From the NCBI RefSeq assembly GCF_003353055.1, contig NZ_QKWJ01000084.1, forward strand, positions 1 to 32,427: a stretch of DNA of 32,427 bases, given 5' to 3'. The DNA comes from Cupriavidus lacunae (GTDB taxonomy: Bacteria > Pseudomonadota > Gammaproteobacteria > Burkholderiales > Burkholderiaceae). Under the pieces are notes generated by a model that had not been told where the DNA came from, searched no databases, and saw only the letters and a list, made by a program, of their open reading frames with translations. Position numbers and translations under genes: made by a program. Positions 1 to 7,486 of this stretch are shown piece after piece (the stretch's first letter is position 1; every line of letters begins with the position of its first letter).

Positions 1-207
1 ATCGCCGACTCGTCGCTCATCATCGAACATTTGCAGGAACTGCACCCGGACGCCCTGAACGACAATCACCTGACGCCCCTGCAGCGCGCACAGTCCGTGG
101 CGATCAGGGCATTGCTCGAGACGCACCTTTACTTCATAGGGCTCTACCTGCGCTGGGGCATCGACCGCAACATGGACATTTACCGTCCGTTGCTGGTCGA
201 GTACGCG
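1..207 (+). pseudogene. Glutathione S-transferase-like fragment
   Basis: Reading frame 1 is open from the window edge and encodes a GST-fold segment. It begins with IADSSLIIEHLQELHPDA, which resembles the end of the thioredoxin-like domain (the 'D-S-x-x-I-x-x-x-L' glutathione-site helix). A helical C-terminal domain start follows (LTPLQRAQSVAIRALLETHL...YLRWGIDR). This pattern fits the metaxin/Tom37-like bacterial GST group. Homology-like sequence stops near VEYA at about position 205; the same frame then becomes arginine-rich, low-complexity sequence typical of an out-of-frame read. The true C-terminal half is absent and a RidA-like segment begins in another frame. The 5' end lies outside the window. 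Family assignment is by motif memory only. Confidence 0.6.
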
Positions 208-208
208 A

Positions 209-385
209 CGCACAGTGCTGTCCGCGCAGATCTGGCTCAAAGACATCGACCAGGACTTCGCCGGCATGAATGCAGCCTGGGAGGCATGGATCCCCGAGGA
301 TGCCGTGCCCACCCGTGCCACCTGCGAAGCGAAGCTCGCACATCCAGAACTGCTGGTCGAAATCATCGTGACTGCGGCGGTGTAG
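209..385 (+). pseudogene. RidA (YjgF/UK114) family C-terminal fragment
   Basis: Frame 2 reads TVLSAQIWLKDIDQDFAGMN and then AAWEAWIPEDAVPTRATCEA...LLVEIIVTAAV followed by a TAG stop at 383-385. This matches the C-terminal half of RidA proteins: the 'vwL-D-d-FaamN' segment, the P-x-R-T motif holding the conserved arginine, and the closing 'VEIxxxA' strand. RidA proteins remove reactive enamine/imine intermediates. The N-terminal half (about 60 residues) is missing, and the segment is joined without a gap to a GST fragment in a different frame. It is therefore a remnant and not a functional gene. Confidence 0.65.
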
Positions 386-655
386 CCCATACCTTTCGAA
401 AGTTGCGGCGGAGGTGCGCTCACGCAGCCTGCCCTTTCCGGGCATGGTGCTCTCGACGATCATCCTGGTCCAGCTGATCTGCAGCCTTACTATCATGGCC
501 GGGTACAGACCGAAATTGCCGCCTTCCTGCTGGCGACGTTCACGCTGGTCACGGCCGTGGTCTACTATCTTCGCGCCCATGCCGACAAGCCTGAAGTCAG
601 GTGGCAGGCTCAAGTACCAACGCCGCGGAAAAAACATGCCGCCGCCCCGCCCTGA
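386..655 (+). pseudogene. Open frame with one membrane segment, probable gene remnant
   Basis: The frame that contained the RidA fragment stays open after its stop until a TGA at 653-655. Its second half reads like real protein: HGRVQTEIAAFLLATFTLVT continuing into AVVYYLRAHADKPEVRWQ, one clear hydrophobic helix with charged flanks and a basic tail. The first half is rich in G, P and H with no convincing start codon or ribosome binding site. I do not recognise the family. A competing hydrophobic stretch (VLSTIILVQLICSLTIMAG) lies in frame 3 over 444-500, so a frame slip inside an old membrane-protein gene is possible. Treat as unassigned debris. Confidence 0.25.
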
Positions 656-1025
656 GCGCCGGCGCCGTCCAGCCAGGAACGCGCTGTCGCTGCACCTCTC
701 CGCTTCCTACGGCATCTCGAAGGGATTGAGAATCGGTGTAGCGAGCGATATGCTTGGACAACTCGGCGAAGACCGTATCGACGGCGTACGCCGGGCCGAC
801 TCACGGGAGCGGTCTTTGGCGCGGCCCGGGAATCCCGGCCCAGGGGGACGCCTGGCAGGTCTTACCTAACGCGTACAAGGAGTGGGGCACCAGGAATTGC
901 CCCGAAGGCAGCAAGATCGTGCCGCGAGTGTTGGCGCCCTTCTTGGGCGCCGGCCGCGCGGCGGCATCGGATACCAACCGCGCCAACGAACGCCGGACGA
1001 CCACCGGCCGCAAAGGCAGACCGCC
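656..1025 (+). other. Gap without a supported gene; contains stable hairpins
   Basis: No frame here gives a recognisable protein. Two inverted repeats stand out: GGGGCA/TGCCCC at 884-889 and 898-903, and a perfect GGCGCCC-TTCTT-GGGCGCC hairpin at 933-951. Neither is followed by a T-run, so they are not good intrinsic terminators. On the minus strand a frame from 802 to 602 (VGPAYAVDTVFAELSKHIAR...) has protein-like composition but no start codon; it may be another gene fragment. Confidence 0.4.
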
Positions 1026-1608
1026 ATGGCTTACCTGCTGGATCCGCTGTTCCTGGGCGCATGCGTCGTCCTCTGCGATGTCCTTGCCTGGCGGCTTATC
1101 CCCCCGGCGCATATGCGGCATCGGCAACTGGCCCGGCTCGCCATCTTTGTCCTCCTGACCATCGTGCTGGTGCATGGCGGCATGGCTCCGCTGAATGCTG
1201 CACCATTCCCCGGGCAGCCGATAAGGCATTTCATCGCGCAGGCGCTGGGAATCATCTGGTGGCTGCTGGGGGCCCGGGTTCTCAGCATCATGTTGGGCAC
1301 TCTGTTCCTACCCCGGGGCTTGGCAAGGCGAACGTCTGTTCCAGGATGTGTTCGGCGCACTGATCTTCGTGGCCGCCGCCGTCGCGGCCGTTGCGTACGT
1401 TCTGGAGCTTCCGGTGACCGGCCTGCTGGCAACGTCGGGCGCGCTGGCCATCATTGTCGGCCTGGCCGTGCAGAGCACGCTGGGCGATGTGTTCTCCGGC
1501 CTGGTCCTGAATGCGACCCAGCCCTATCACCCCGGCGACCTGGTCTCCATCGACGGCATCGACGGGAGGGTGCTCGAAATCAACTGGCGTGCCACGCACC
1601 TACTAGGA
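1026..1608 (+). pseudogene. MscS-type mechanosensitive channel, frameshifted and cut by IS110
   Basis: An ATG at 1026 opens a membrane protein with several hydrophobic helices (MAYLLDPLFLGACVVLCDVL, then LARLAIFVLLTIVLVHGGMA, then ALGIIWWLLGARVLSIMLG). Near 1315-1330 the frame changes, and frame 1 continues the same protein: ERLFQDVFGALIFVAAAVAA, then LLATSGALAIIVGLAVQSTL, then HPGDLVSIDGIDGRVLEINW. The 'A-x-x-I-x-x-G-L-A-x-Q-x-x-L-x-D' pore helix and the 'G-D-x-V' beta-domain entry are MscS hallmarks. Homology stops at 'RATHLL' (about 1608), exactly where the IS110 transposase frame ends, so the C-terminal beta and alpha/beta domains are lost. MscS proteins release solutes on hypo-osmotic shock; this copy carries both a frameshift and a truncation and is dead. 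Confidence 0.8.
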
Positions 1609-2817
1609 AGCGTTAGACGGCATGAGCCATCGGATCCACAGACACCCGAGATCGGCAAGGCGTTTGAGTAGGCGGCGGATGGTTTTGTTAGCGTCGTGGC
1701 GGTCGAAGTAATCGGGGCCAAGGTCGGCATATTCAACGCCGTCCCGGAGCATATGGTAGGCGGCGGTGAGCATGGAGGCGGCCACGGCAAGGATGGCCTT
1801 CTTGGCGCCGCGCCGGGCCTTGATGCGCAGGAACTGGGCACGGAGATAGCTGGTCTTGACGCGCACCGCAGCCCAGGCGGCCGTGACCAGGGCGGTCTTG
1901 AGCCAGGTGCCGCTCTTGCGCACGCGCGTGCTGCGGCGTTTGCCGGCGCTCTCGTCATTGCGCGGACACAGACCCGCCCAGGACACCAGGTGGCCGGCAT
2001 CGGGAAAGCGCGTCATGTCGACGCCGATCTCCGCCAACAGGACCTGAGCGGTCAAGTTGCTAACCCCAGGGATCGTGGTCAGCAGGCGGGCGCGTTGTTG
2101 GATCGGCGCCAGCGCTTTTCCCACGACGGCGTCGAGTTCGGCCAGCGAGCGCTCCAGTGCGCCGATGATATCCAGATGCAGCTTCAGCATCGTGCGGTGG
2201 TGGTCGGTGATGTGTCCACGCAGCGCCTCGCGCAATTCCGCGCTCTTCTTTCGGGCGGTGCCTTGGGCCAGCGCGGCAAGCCGCTCGGGGTCGGCCTCGC
2301 CGTCGACGATGGCCTTGAGCATGGCACGGCCGCTGCGCCCGAGCACATCCGAGAGCACGCTGCCCAGCTTAAGGTTGGCGTCTTCCAGCACTTTCTGAAT
2401 GCGCAGGCTGTGCTGCGCAATCTCGCGCACGAGTTGCTTGCGGGTACGCGTGAGATCGCGCAGTTCTTGAATGGCCGCCGGCGGCACGAAGCTCGATCGG
2501 ATCAAGCCATGGGCGAGCAAATCGGCAATCCACATCGCGTCGTTGACGTCGGTCTTGCGCCCGGGCACGTTGCGGATGTGCTGGGCGTTGGCCAGCACCA
2601 ACTCGAAGTTGCCCTCGAGGATGTGCCACACCGGTTTCCAGTACACACCAGTCGCTTCCATGGCCACGTGGGTGCAGCCGTGCAGCGCCAGCAGCCCACT
2701 GGTGGTGCTGTCAAAGCTGCGCACTTCGTGATGCTGGGGCGCCGAGACGCAGCGCACACAGGCCACGATGGTGTCCTTATGCACGTCCAGCCCGGCACAG
2801 CGGGGAGAGTACTTGCA
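1603..2817 (-). CDS. IS110-family DEDD transposase
   Basis: About 404 residues, the usual length for IS110 transposases. The N-terminal RuvC-like DEDD domain shows AGLDVHKDTIVACVR (first Asp), VAMEATGVYWKPVW (Glu) and VPGRKTDVNDAMWIADLLAH (Asp pair). The C-terminal domain has TTIPGVSNLTAQVLLAEIG and SWAGLCPRNDESAGKRR with the conserved serine/helix-hairpin region. An AGGAGG ribosome binding site lies just upstream (about 2825), but the ATG it serves (2820-2818) is one base out of frame with the transposase: ATG-C-AAG-TAC instead of an expected ATG-AAG-TAC. I therefore suspect a one-base insertion after the start codon; otherwise initiation must occur at an internal GTG. Family is certain, activity doubtful. 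Confidence 0.85.
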   Translation of the reverse strand, partial: CKYSPRCAGLDVHKDTIVACVRCVSAPQHHEVRSFDSTTSGLLALHGCTHVAMEATGVYWKPVWHILEGNFELVLANAQHIRNVPGRKTDVNDAMWIADLLAHGLIRSSFVPPAAIQELRDLTRTRKQLVREIAQHSLRIQKVLEDANLKLGSVLSDVLGRSGRAMLKAIVDGEADPERLAALAQGTARKKSAELREALRGHITDHHRTMLKLHLDIIGALERSLAELDAVVGKALAPIQQRARLLTTIPGVSNLTAQVLLAEIGVDMTRFPDAGHLVSWAGLCPRNDESAGKRRSTRVRKSGTWLKTALVTAAWAAVRVKTSYLRAQFLRIKARRGAKKAILAVAASMLTAAYHMLRDGVEYADLGPDYFDRHDANKTIRRLLKRLADLGCLWIRWLMPSNAS

Positions 2818-2838
2818 TGGAGCCTCCTGCCTTCCATT
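1603..2838 (-). mobile_element. IS110-family insertion sequence remnant (borders approximate)
   Basis: The element is defined by a near full-length IS110 transposase frame. On the left the transposase stop codon touches the MscS fragment; on the right recognisable Rieske oxygenase coding starts within about 30 bases of the transposase start. Complete IS110-family elements carry non-coding ends, one of which encodes the bridge RNA. Here there is almost no room for either. The flanking genes are unrelated, so the element does not interrupt a single gene; it marks a deletion or recombination junction. Borders are estimates because IS110 elements lack the long inverted repeats that would define them. 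Confidence 0.7.
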
Positions 2839-3075
2839 CGCAGGCCCGGCATTCCGTTTGCACTGGACCTGGCATGGCCGCTGCTGGTCTGGTTCACGGA
2901 ACGCATCTTCAAGGAGGACCGTTGGATCGTCGAGCGCGAGCAAGAGGCTCACGACAAGCAGGGTGCCGACTGGAACCACGAGGTGTTCCCGGTCATCAAC
3001 GAATTGCGAGACCTGTTGCGCAACTGCGGCGGCCACACCATGATCCCGATCCGCGAGGTGGGCGACACGGCCTGA
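2839..3075 (+). pseudogene. Rieske-type aromatic oxygenase, C-terminal fragment
   Basis: Frame 1 downstream of the IS110 element reads PGIPFALDLAWPLLVWFTER, then IFKEDRWIVEREQEAHDKQG, then ADWNHEVFPVINELRDLLRN, and stops at TGA 3073-3075. This is the typical last 75 or so residues of Rieske [2Fe-2S] ring-hydroxylating oxygenase large subunits of the VanA/LigX-like type ('F-x-E-D-x-x-I-V-E-x-E-Q-x-A-H-D'). The Rieske cluster domain and the mononuclear iron facial triad, which lie in the N-terminal and central parts, are missing. The fragment is joined to IS110 sequence and has no start site, so it is non-functional. Assignment is by remembered C-terminal motifs. Confidence 0.65.
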
Positions 3076-4032
3076 CGGCGAGGCCAACGGGGGCCAGGGT
3101 GTCGAGACCTGCCGCGTCGCCAGCGCGTCGATCAGTGGCTGGCGCGAGTGATGCGGTATCGAGGCCTGTAGAAGCCGTAGCCCGGCGCAGCTTAGGCGGA
3201 CGGCGTCCGACCACGGCAAGGGAGGCGATGGCGGTTGTACTTTGCAGATTCAACCGGTGCTCGCAACGGCTATAAAGGGAAATGCCGATCGGGGCGGCTG
3301 CGAAACTTTGCCGTCTGCAGCATCGCCCTGCTCGACCCACCTCCGGTTTGTAACGCATATCGTTGGCGGCAGCCGTGGGAGACGGTCCCGGCTTGCTGCT
3401 GCAGACTGCAGCTTTTGTCTAAGCCTTTCGTTGGGGCCGTTGCAAGCCACAGCAGCCACCGCCGCCTCCCGCCGCCTCTTAATTTCGTGATCGTGAAACT
3501 ATCGGTTGGGCGCTGCTCGTCTGCCGAACTGTTGCAGGCCGGCCATATCGATGACTGCTATACCCTGGATGCGAACCTCTTTGGTGACGCGAGTTCAACG
3601 CGTACGCGTCGTGTCCGAAAGAAATGGCCGGGAAACGGTCTAGATTCCTTGCATCCAGGGGGCAATCTGCAAGAATCTTCGTAAGGGTTTATACTCGCCC
3701 TCGTCTCCTCCCTCTCCGAATGGATTCGTGCCCGTCCTTGCTGCGGGCTTTCTTTTGCCTGCGTTCCAGGTTGCTTGTTCAGTTCGTGCGCCTGGCGCTG
3801 CCTACGGCCCGCGCAGGGTACATGTGCTCGCATTGCCTGCAGGGAGGCCGCTTCTCAACGTGGCAGCAAAGCGGTGGTCCCCTCCCTCATGCGACTGCGC
3901 GAGTTCGGGTCATCCAAGCCGGGACGAAGCACAAAATCATCAGAGCTTGCATCCGGAAGCGGATAGCCCGCCAGCATCACGCACGCAGCGTGAAGCCCGG
4001 ACTGATTAGGCATTCTCCGAGCTCAAGTCTCC
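3076..4032. other. Non-coding or degraded stretch of about 950 bases
   Basis: No open frame here gives a recognisable protein or has a convincing ribosome binding site. Frames that are open are rich in R, S, C and P and look like random reads of GC-rich DNA. The sequence is patchy in composition, with several pyrimidine tracts around 3700-3760. A terminator-like hairpin is listed separately. The stretch lies between a truncated Rieske gene and a truncated secreted protein, in keeping with erosion after IS-mediated deletion. Confidence 0.5.
3730..3755 (+). terminator. Terminator-like hairpin with T-rich tail
   Basis: GCCCG (3730-3734) pairs with CGGGC (3744-3748) over a nine-base loop and is followed directly by TTTCTTTT. 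The shape suits an intrinsic terminator on the plus strand, but no intact gene precedes it. It may be left over from a lost gene. Confidence 0.4.
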
Positions 4033-4230
4033 CTACAACGCGCGCGTGGCCCCTCGCGTGACGCCAGCGGCATCATAGAAACACATCTCCTTCTCGGGTA
4101 GTTTCGCGCCGCCATAGAACCTCCATTCGAGCTTCGGTGACTGAGCGAAGGCTTCATCCGGAACTGCAACGGCTACTGCTGCAACCCAACAAACTGCAGG
4201 GAAAAGGCGGCGCACCAGGTAGCAGTTCAT
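4033..4230 (-). CDS. Short secreted protein, probably truncated; promoter side cut off by IS630
   Basis: The 65-residue product starts MNCYLVRRLFPAVCWVAAVA and has a clear Sec signal peptide: a basic n-region, a hydrophobic core, and a likely cleavage site after AFA (PDEAFA-QSPK). The mature part (KLEWRFYGGAKLPEKEMCFY) contains one cysteine and looks like the beginning of a longer periplasmic protein; it then runs into GATRAL and a stop. The start is well supported by AGGAAAAG a few bases upstream. That ribosome binding site is immediately followed, on the upstream side, by the end of the IS630 element, so the original promoter and upstream gene have been separated from it. I do not recognise the family. 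The product is probably a truncated remnant, though the signal peptide is intact. Confidence 0.5.
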   Translation of the reverse strand: MNCYLVRRLFPAVCWVAAVAVAVPDEAFAQSPKLEWRFYGGAKLPEKEMCFYDAAGVTRGATRAL

Positions 4231-4242
4231 TTTCTTTTCCTA

Positions 4243-4272
4243 GTGTAGCGTTCTGTTCTTGATGGAACTTAT
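4243..4272 (+). repeat. IS630 left terminal inverted repeat
   Basis: Begins GTGTAGCGTTC and ends GGAACTTA(T). The corresponding right end read on the minus strand begins GTGCAGTGTTC and ends GGAACTTA(A). The outer 11 and inner 8 bases are well conserved and the middle diverges. Confidence 0.85.
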
Positions 4273-5409
4273 ATGAATTCGGCGTCTCCAATGCGCTACT
4301 GCGACACAGCGTGGAGAGAGCGAGTGCGAGTTGCCCCCGAGATCATGTTGACCGACGAGGAGCGAACCAAATTGACGAAGCTGGTTCGGTCGAAGCTCAC
4401 GAGCGTGAGGCTGGCGCAGCGCGCGCCCATTGTGCTGCTGGCCGCCAGCGGAATGCAGAACAAGGCCATCGCCGAGCAGTTGGGGATCGGACGCGTGCAG
4501 GTCTCGCGTTGGCGTGAGCGGTATGCGCAATCGGGGCTGGCCGGTATCGAACGCGACTTGCCGCGTGGTGCGCCGCCGTTGAAGGTGGACCCGACGCTGC
4601 TGGTGGAACTGACCACTCAAGGCAAGCCCGTGGCGGCCACGCACTGGAGCACGCGCAAGATGGCCGCCGAGTTGGGCGTGAGCGCCAGCACCATCATGCG
4701 CCATTGGCACGCCCATGGGTTGAAGCCGCACATCGTGCGCGGCTTCAAGGTCTCGCGCGATCCGAAGTTCGTCGAGAAGCTTGAAGATATCGTGGGCCTG
4801 TACATGTCGCCACCCGAGCACGCGCTGGTGCTGTGCTGCGATGAGAAGAGCCAGGTGCAGGCGTTGGATCGCACACAGCCCGGGCTGCCGCTGAAGAAGG
4901 GGCGCGCGGCCACCATGACCCACGATTACAAGCGCAATGGCACGACCACGCTGTTTGCCGCGCTCAACGTGCTCGATGGCCAGGTCATTGCCCAGTGCCA
5001 GCAGCGCCACCGCCATACCGAGTGGTTGAAGTTCCTACGCAAGATCGACCGCGAGACGCCCAAGGACAAAACGCTGCATCTGATCGCCGACAACTACGCC
5101 ACGCACAAGCATCCTGCGGTGCAAGACTGGCTGGCCAAGCATCCGCGCTTCAACATGCACTTCACGCCCACCTCGGCGTCATGGCTGAACATGGTCGAGC
5201 GGTTCTTTCGCGACATCACGACCGAGCGGCTTCGCCGCGGCGTATTCACCAGCGTGCCGGAACTGGTCGCCGCCATCAACGAATACATCGCTCACCACAA
5301 CACCAACCCCAAGCCGTTCATCTGGACCAAGAGCGCTCGCGACATCTTGCAGAAAGTCATTCGCGCCAACCGCCGCTTAAGTTCCAAACAGAATGGAACA
5401 CTGCACTAG
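4273..5409 (+). CDS. IS630-family DDE transposase
   Basis: 378 residues, slightly longer than typical IS630 transposases because of the chosen start. An N-terminal helix-turn-helix pair (KAIAEQLGIGRVQVSRWRER and STRKMAAELGVSASTIMRHW) is followed by the DDE catalytic domain: first Asp in LVLCCDEKSQVQALDRTQPG, second in LHLIADNYATHKHPAVQDWL, and the Glu in SASWLNMVERFFRDITTERL. The C-terminal FIWTKSARDILQKVIRANRR is characteristic of the family. ATG 4273 starts directly after the inverted repeat and has no clear ribosome binding site; ATG 4345 (MLTDEERTKL) is the more family-like start. The stop codon TAG at 5407-5409 uses the duplicated TA plus a flanking G, so the gene ends outside the element proper. 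All catalytic residues are present. Confidence 0.9.
   Translation: MNSASPMRYCDTAWRERVRVAPEIMLTDEERTKLTKLVRSKLTSVRLAQRAPIVLLAASGMQNKAIAEQLGIGRVQVSRWRERYAQSGLAGIERDLPRGAPPLKVDPTLLVELTTQGKPVAATHWSTRKMAAELGVSASTIMRHWHAHGLKPHIVRGFKVSRDPKFVEKLEDIVGLYMSPPEHALVLCCDEKSQVQALDRTQPGLPLKKGRAATMTHDYKRNGTTTLFAALNVLDGQVIAQCQQRHRHTEWLKFLRKIDRETPKDKTLHLIADNYATHKHPAVQDWLAKHPRFNMHFTPTSASWLNMVERFFRDITTERLRRGVFTSVPELVAAINEYIAHHNTNPKPFIWTKSARDILQKVIRANRRLSSKQNGTLH
5377..5406 (-). repeat. IS630 right terminal inverted repeat
   Basis: The mirror of the left repeat; it overlaps the last codons of the transposase (KQNGTLH). The duplicated TA at 5407-5408 follows. Confidence 0.85.
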
Positions 5410-5410
5410 C

Positions 5411-5857
5411 TTAGGATTTTGCAGGGCGCCCGGTCTTGACGGCCTCGACTTGCGCAACAACGCTGAGTAGCCTTTTTTCCGAGAGGGCTTCGAGGGCCAG
5501 GAGTCCCGCCCTGAGCAGCTCGCTCTTCTTCACCTGGACGCCACCAGCCAGGCACTTCCGCTTCAGCTCAGCCAACCTTCCATAGTCGTACTCGGGCATG
5601 GTGAAACTATCTCGGACAACCTTCGGCTTCTTGGGTGGCTTGTCCGCCTGCGGTGCCGCACCATTGCTCGGCCTCTTTGCCTTCTTTGAGCTGGAAGCCC
5701 CTCCATCAGTCGGTGCTGCCGCGTCAGCCGAGACCTTTGTGGCAGAAGCCGCCTTCTTTTCAGGCTTGCCGGCGCGGAGCTTACTGTCGGTCGCTTCCTC
5801 GCCCTTCGCGTCCGATGCTAACGGCGCGGCCGCCTTCTTCCGTGATTCGCCTGACAT
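5411..5857 (-). CDS. Putative DNA-binding protein: Lys/Ala-rich tail plus ribbon-helix-helix-like domain
   Basis: 148 residues from ATG 5857, which follows GGAGG with a 5-base gap; a TTG one codon earlier is too close to the Shine-Dalgarno. Residues 1 to about 80 are a disordered, histone H1-like tail rich in K, A and P (for example KKAAAP, KPEKKAASATK, KPPKKPKVVR). Residues from about 83 form a compact domain: RDSFTMPEYDYGRLAELKRK, then VQVKKSELLRAGLLALEALS, then LLSVVAQVEAVKTGRPAKS. The short strand 'DSFTMP' followed by two helices, with 'KKSELLRAGL' as the second, fits a ribbon-helix-helix DNA-binding fold, a pattern I have seen in proteobacterial conserved hypotheticals. A nucleoid-associated or autoregulatory role is inference. 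Ancestrally it lay just upstream of the secreted-protein gene now split off by IS630. Confidence 0.65.
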   Translation of the reverse strand: MSGESRKKAAAPLASDAKGEEATDSKLRAGKPEKKAASATKVSADAAAPTDGGASSSKKAKRPSNGAAPQADKPPKKPKVVRDSFTMPEYDYGRLAELKRKCLAGGVQVKKSELLRAGLLALEALSEKRLLSVVAQVEAVKTGRPAKS

Positions 5858-5889
5858 CAAGTCCTCCAGTCCTATGAATCATCGCTCAT

Positions 5890-5917
5890 ACAGTATATAT
5901 AGTATTTACGATTTCAA
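5890..5917 (-). promoter_or_regulatory. Possible promoter of the RHH-like gene
   Basis: On the minus strand TTGAAA (5917-5912) is followed after 16 bases by TACTGT (5895-5890), about 30 bases before the start codon. An AT-rich partial dyad (ACTATATATACTGTAT) overlaps the -10 and could be an operator. AT-rich sequence is unusual here, which supports a promoter, but the match to consensus is modest. Confidence 0.35.
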
Positions 5918-6708
5918 CTTCGGTGGTCCGGCCAAGCCCGGCTTGGCTTTGGCTCCAGGGACAGCAGTCAAGTGGGCAGTTGTTCTAGTCGACCTTTGAA
6001 TCGCGTCCACGCAAGTCACCAGTCGCTCTCCGGCCGCTGTTGTCTTGCCGGAAACGTAAGGCAGCGGTGTCGTCCGGCAAGTCGGTCAACTCCGCTCCTG
6101 CTTGTTGTGTCCTGCCAGTACTCGCTGGCATTGCTCTGCCCTGCAAAACGTACAACAGGGCGGGAAGGAGCCCGGCATGCGCAGAATTCACGCCCCAGCC
6201 AGTCGGCTATCCGCCCTCACGGCGCCGCTGACCTCCCCCTTCTTCCGCCCGATTGAGCCGAGTGAATCGAGTGTGAAATCGGTCAAGGGACCAGCGTCGC
6301 AAGATCCGGGCACTGGTGCGCCAAAGTCCAGTCGGCAGTTTTCCAACGCTGCTATCCGAACGAGCAGAAGCCTCTGGTAGCGGGTGTCGCGAGTTTCAGA
6401 GCGCTGCCTTCGTCAACGCAGGTCGTCGTTCGCCATGTTGGCGCTGATACCCCGACGGCTACTCACCTGGTGAAGATGTGGAATGCGAATTGCTGCATCG
6501 CGGCTTCTACCATGTCTGCCGGCACCGTACATCGGTATCGGAAGCGATCAGCTCTTCAGGACGCCTGAGGATATCGGTATGGTGTTAGCGAACACAACGG
6601 TCAAGCGCCGCCGGAATGCCGAGCGTTCGATTCAGTTCATACAGCAGCGGCCCCGCTTCATTTGCATCTTTGCCACGCGCGACGGCGTGCCCTGGCAGAC
6701 AAAGCCCC
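5918..6708. other. Gap of about 790 bases without a supported gene
   Basis: No frame on either strand gives a recognisable protein, a plausible start or a compact domain. On the minus strand a short piece near 6585-6680 (DANEAGPLLYELNRTLGIPA) has protein-like composition directly downstream of the broken aldehyde dehydrogenase, but it has no start of its own. I see no RNA gene or clear terminator. It is best described as decayed sequence. Confidence 0.4.
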
Positions 6709-7361
6709 TCAGCGCCGGAAATGCGGCGGCACGTTCCCATCGACGTTGACCCACACCGAGCGAGACTCCGTATAGTCGTGCATCGCCTCGAAGCCCATCT
6801 CGCGACCATAACCCGACTGCCCGACGCCGCCGAATGGACTGCCTGGATTCACGCGCTTGTAGCAGTTGATCCAGCACATGCCGGCGTGAATACGGGCCGC
6901 CGTGCGATGCGCGCGCGACAGGTCACGAGTCCACAAGCCGCTACCTAGACCATATGTGGTGCCGTTTGCGATCTGCAGCGCTTCTTCGTCGCTGCTGAAG
7001 CGCAGCACCGTGACGAACGGTCCGAACACTTCTTCCTGCGCGATGCGGTCCTGTGGCGTTTTCGCCTCGACTACCGTAGGGCGTACGTAGTATCCGTTCG
7101 CAAGGGACGCATCCTCCGGCGCGCTGCCGCCCGTCAGCACGCTTCCCCCCTGCTCGCGCGTCACATCAACCTATGCCTTCACACGTTCCAGATGTTGCAG
7201 CGACGTGAGCGGCCCCATTTCCGTGTTGGCATCGAGCGGATTGCCCACGCGGATCGAAGCGGCAAGCGCGACAAAACGTTCGAGGAACTCATCGGCGATG
7301 CGTTCGTCAAGCACCAGCTGAGAGCCTGCAATGCACGCCTGTCGGTCATTGCACGGTGGAT
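6709..7361 (-). pseudogene. NAD(P)-dependent aldehyde dehydrogenase, N-terminus missing and in-frame stop
   Basis: The C-terminal 215 or so residues of an ALDH are visible in one frame. The catalytic cysteine loop (RQACIAGSQLVLDERIADEF) sits near 7340, the 'ANTEMGPLTSLQHLERVKA' segment follows, then GYYVRPTVVEAKTPQDRIAQ, EEVFGPFVTVLRFSSDEEAL, and CWINCYKRVNPGSPFGGVGQ with YGREMGFEAMHDYTESRSVW. Two lesions are clear. A TAG at 7171-7173 replaces the residue after 'ERVKA' (usually Tyr in relatives), with the same frame continuing as VDVTREQGG. The coenzyme-binding N-terminal half, about 270 residues, is absent: upstream of 7361 the frame no longer resembles ALDH and runs toward the divergent transporter. 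The enzyme oxidises aldehydes to carboxylates; this copy cannot. Confidence 0.85.
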
Positions 7362-7486
7362 TTAAGCACAAGGCGCCACCCGGCACTGAAATTTCCGACC
7401 AGATCCGTCGCGCGCATTGAACCAGCGACAGCCGACCATTCCCTGAAAACAATTCGCTGGCTTGACCAGCACAAGGAGACCCCTAT

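Larger units (their letters stand above)
4243..5406 (+). mobile_element. Complete IS630-family insertion sequence with TA target duplication
   Basis: The element is 1164 bp, with imperfect 30-bp terminal inverted repeats (4243-4272 and 5377-5406) and a TA dinucleotide on both sides (4241-4242 and 5407-5408). TA duplication is the signature of IS630/Tc1-mariner transposition. The single transposase gene fills the element. Removing it joins TAAgc-TA-ggaaaagaaaATG on the minus strand, restoring a short spacing between the ribbon-helix-helix-like gene and the secreted-protein gene, so the element split a two-gene unit. The clean ends suggest a recent insertion. Confidence 0.9.

Noticed and set aside
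134..637. Minus-strand open frame of 167 codons over the GST/RidA fragments
   Set aside because: Overlaps recognisable plus-strand coding and has no recognisable motif.
3690..3725. tRNA-Ser-like 3' end (TCCCTCTCCG) before a hairpin
   Set aside because: No T-arm (GGTTCGAATCC-like), no matching acceptor 5' half and no cloverleaf could be drawn.
5885..5905. LexA/SOS-box-like AT-rich sequence
   Set aside because: CTGT-N8-ACAG is not satisfied; the half-sites are in the wrong order.
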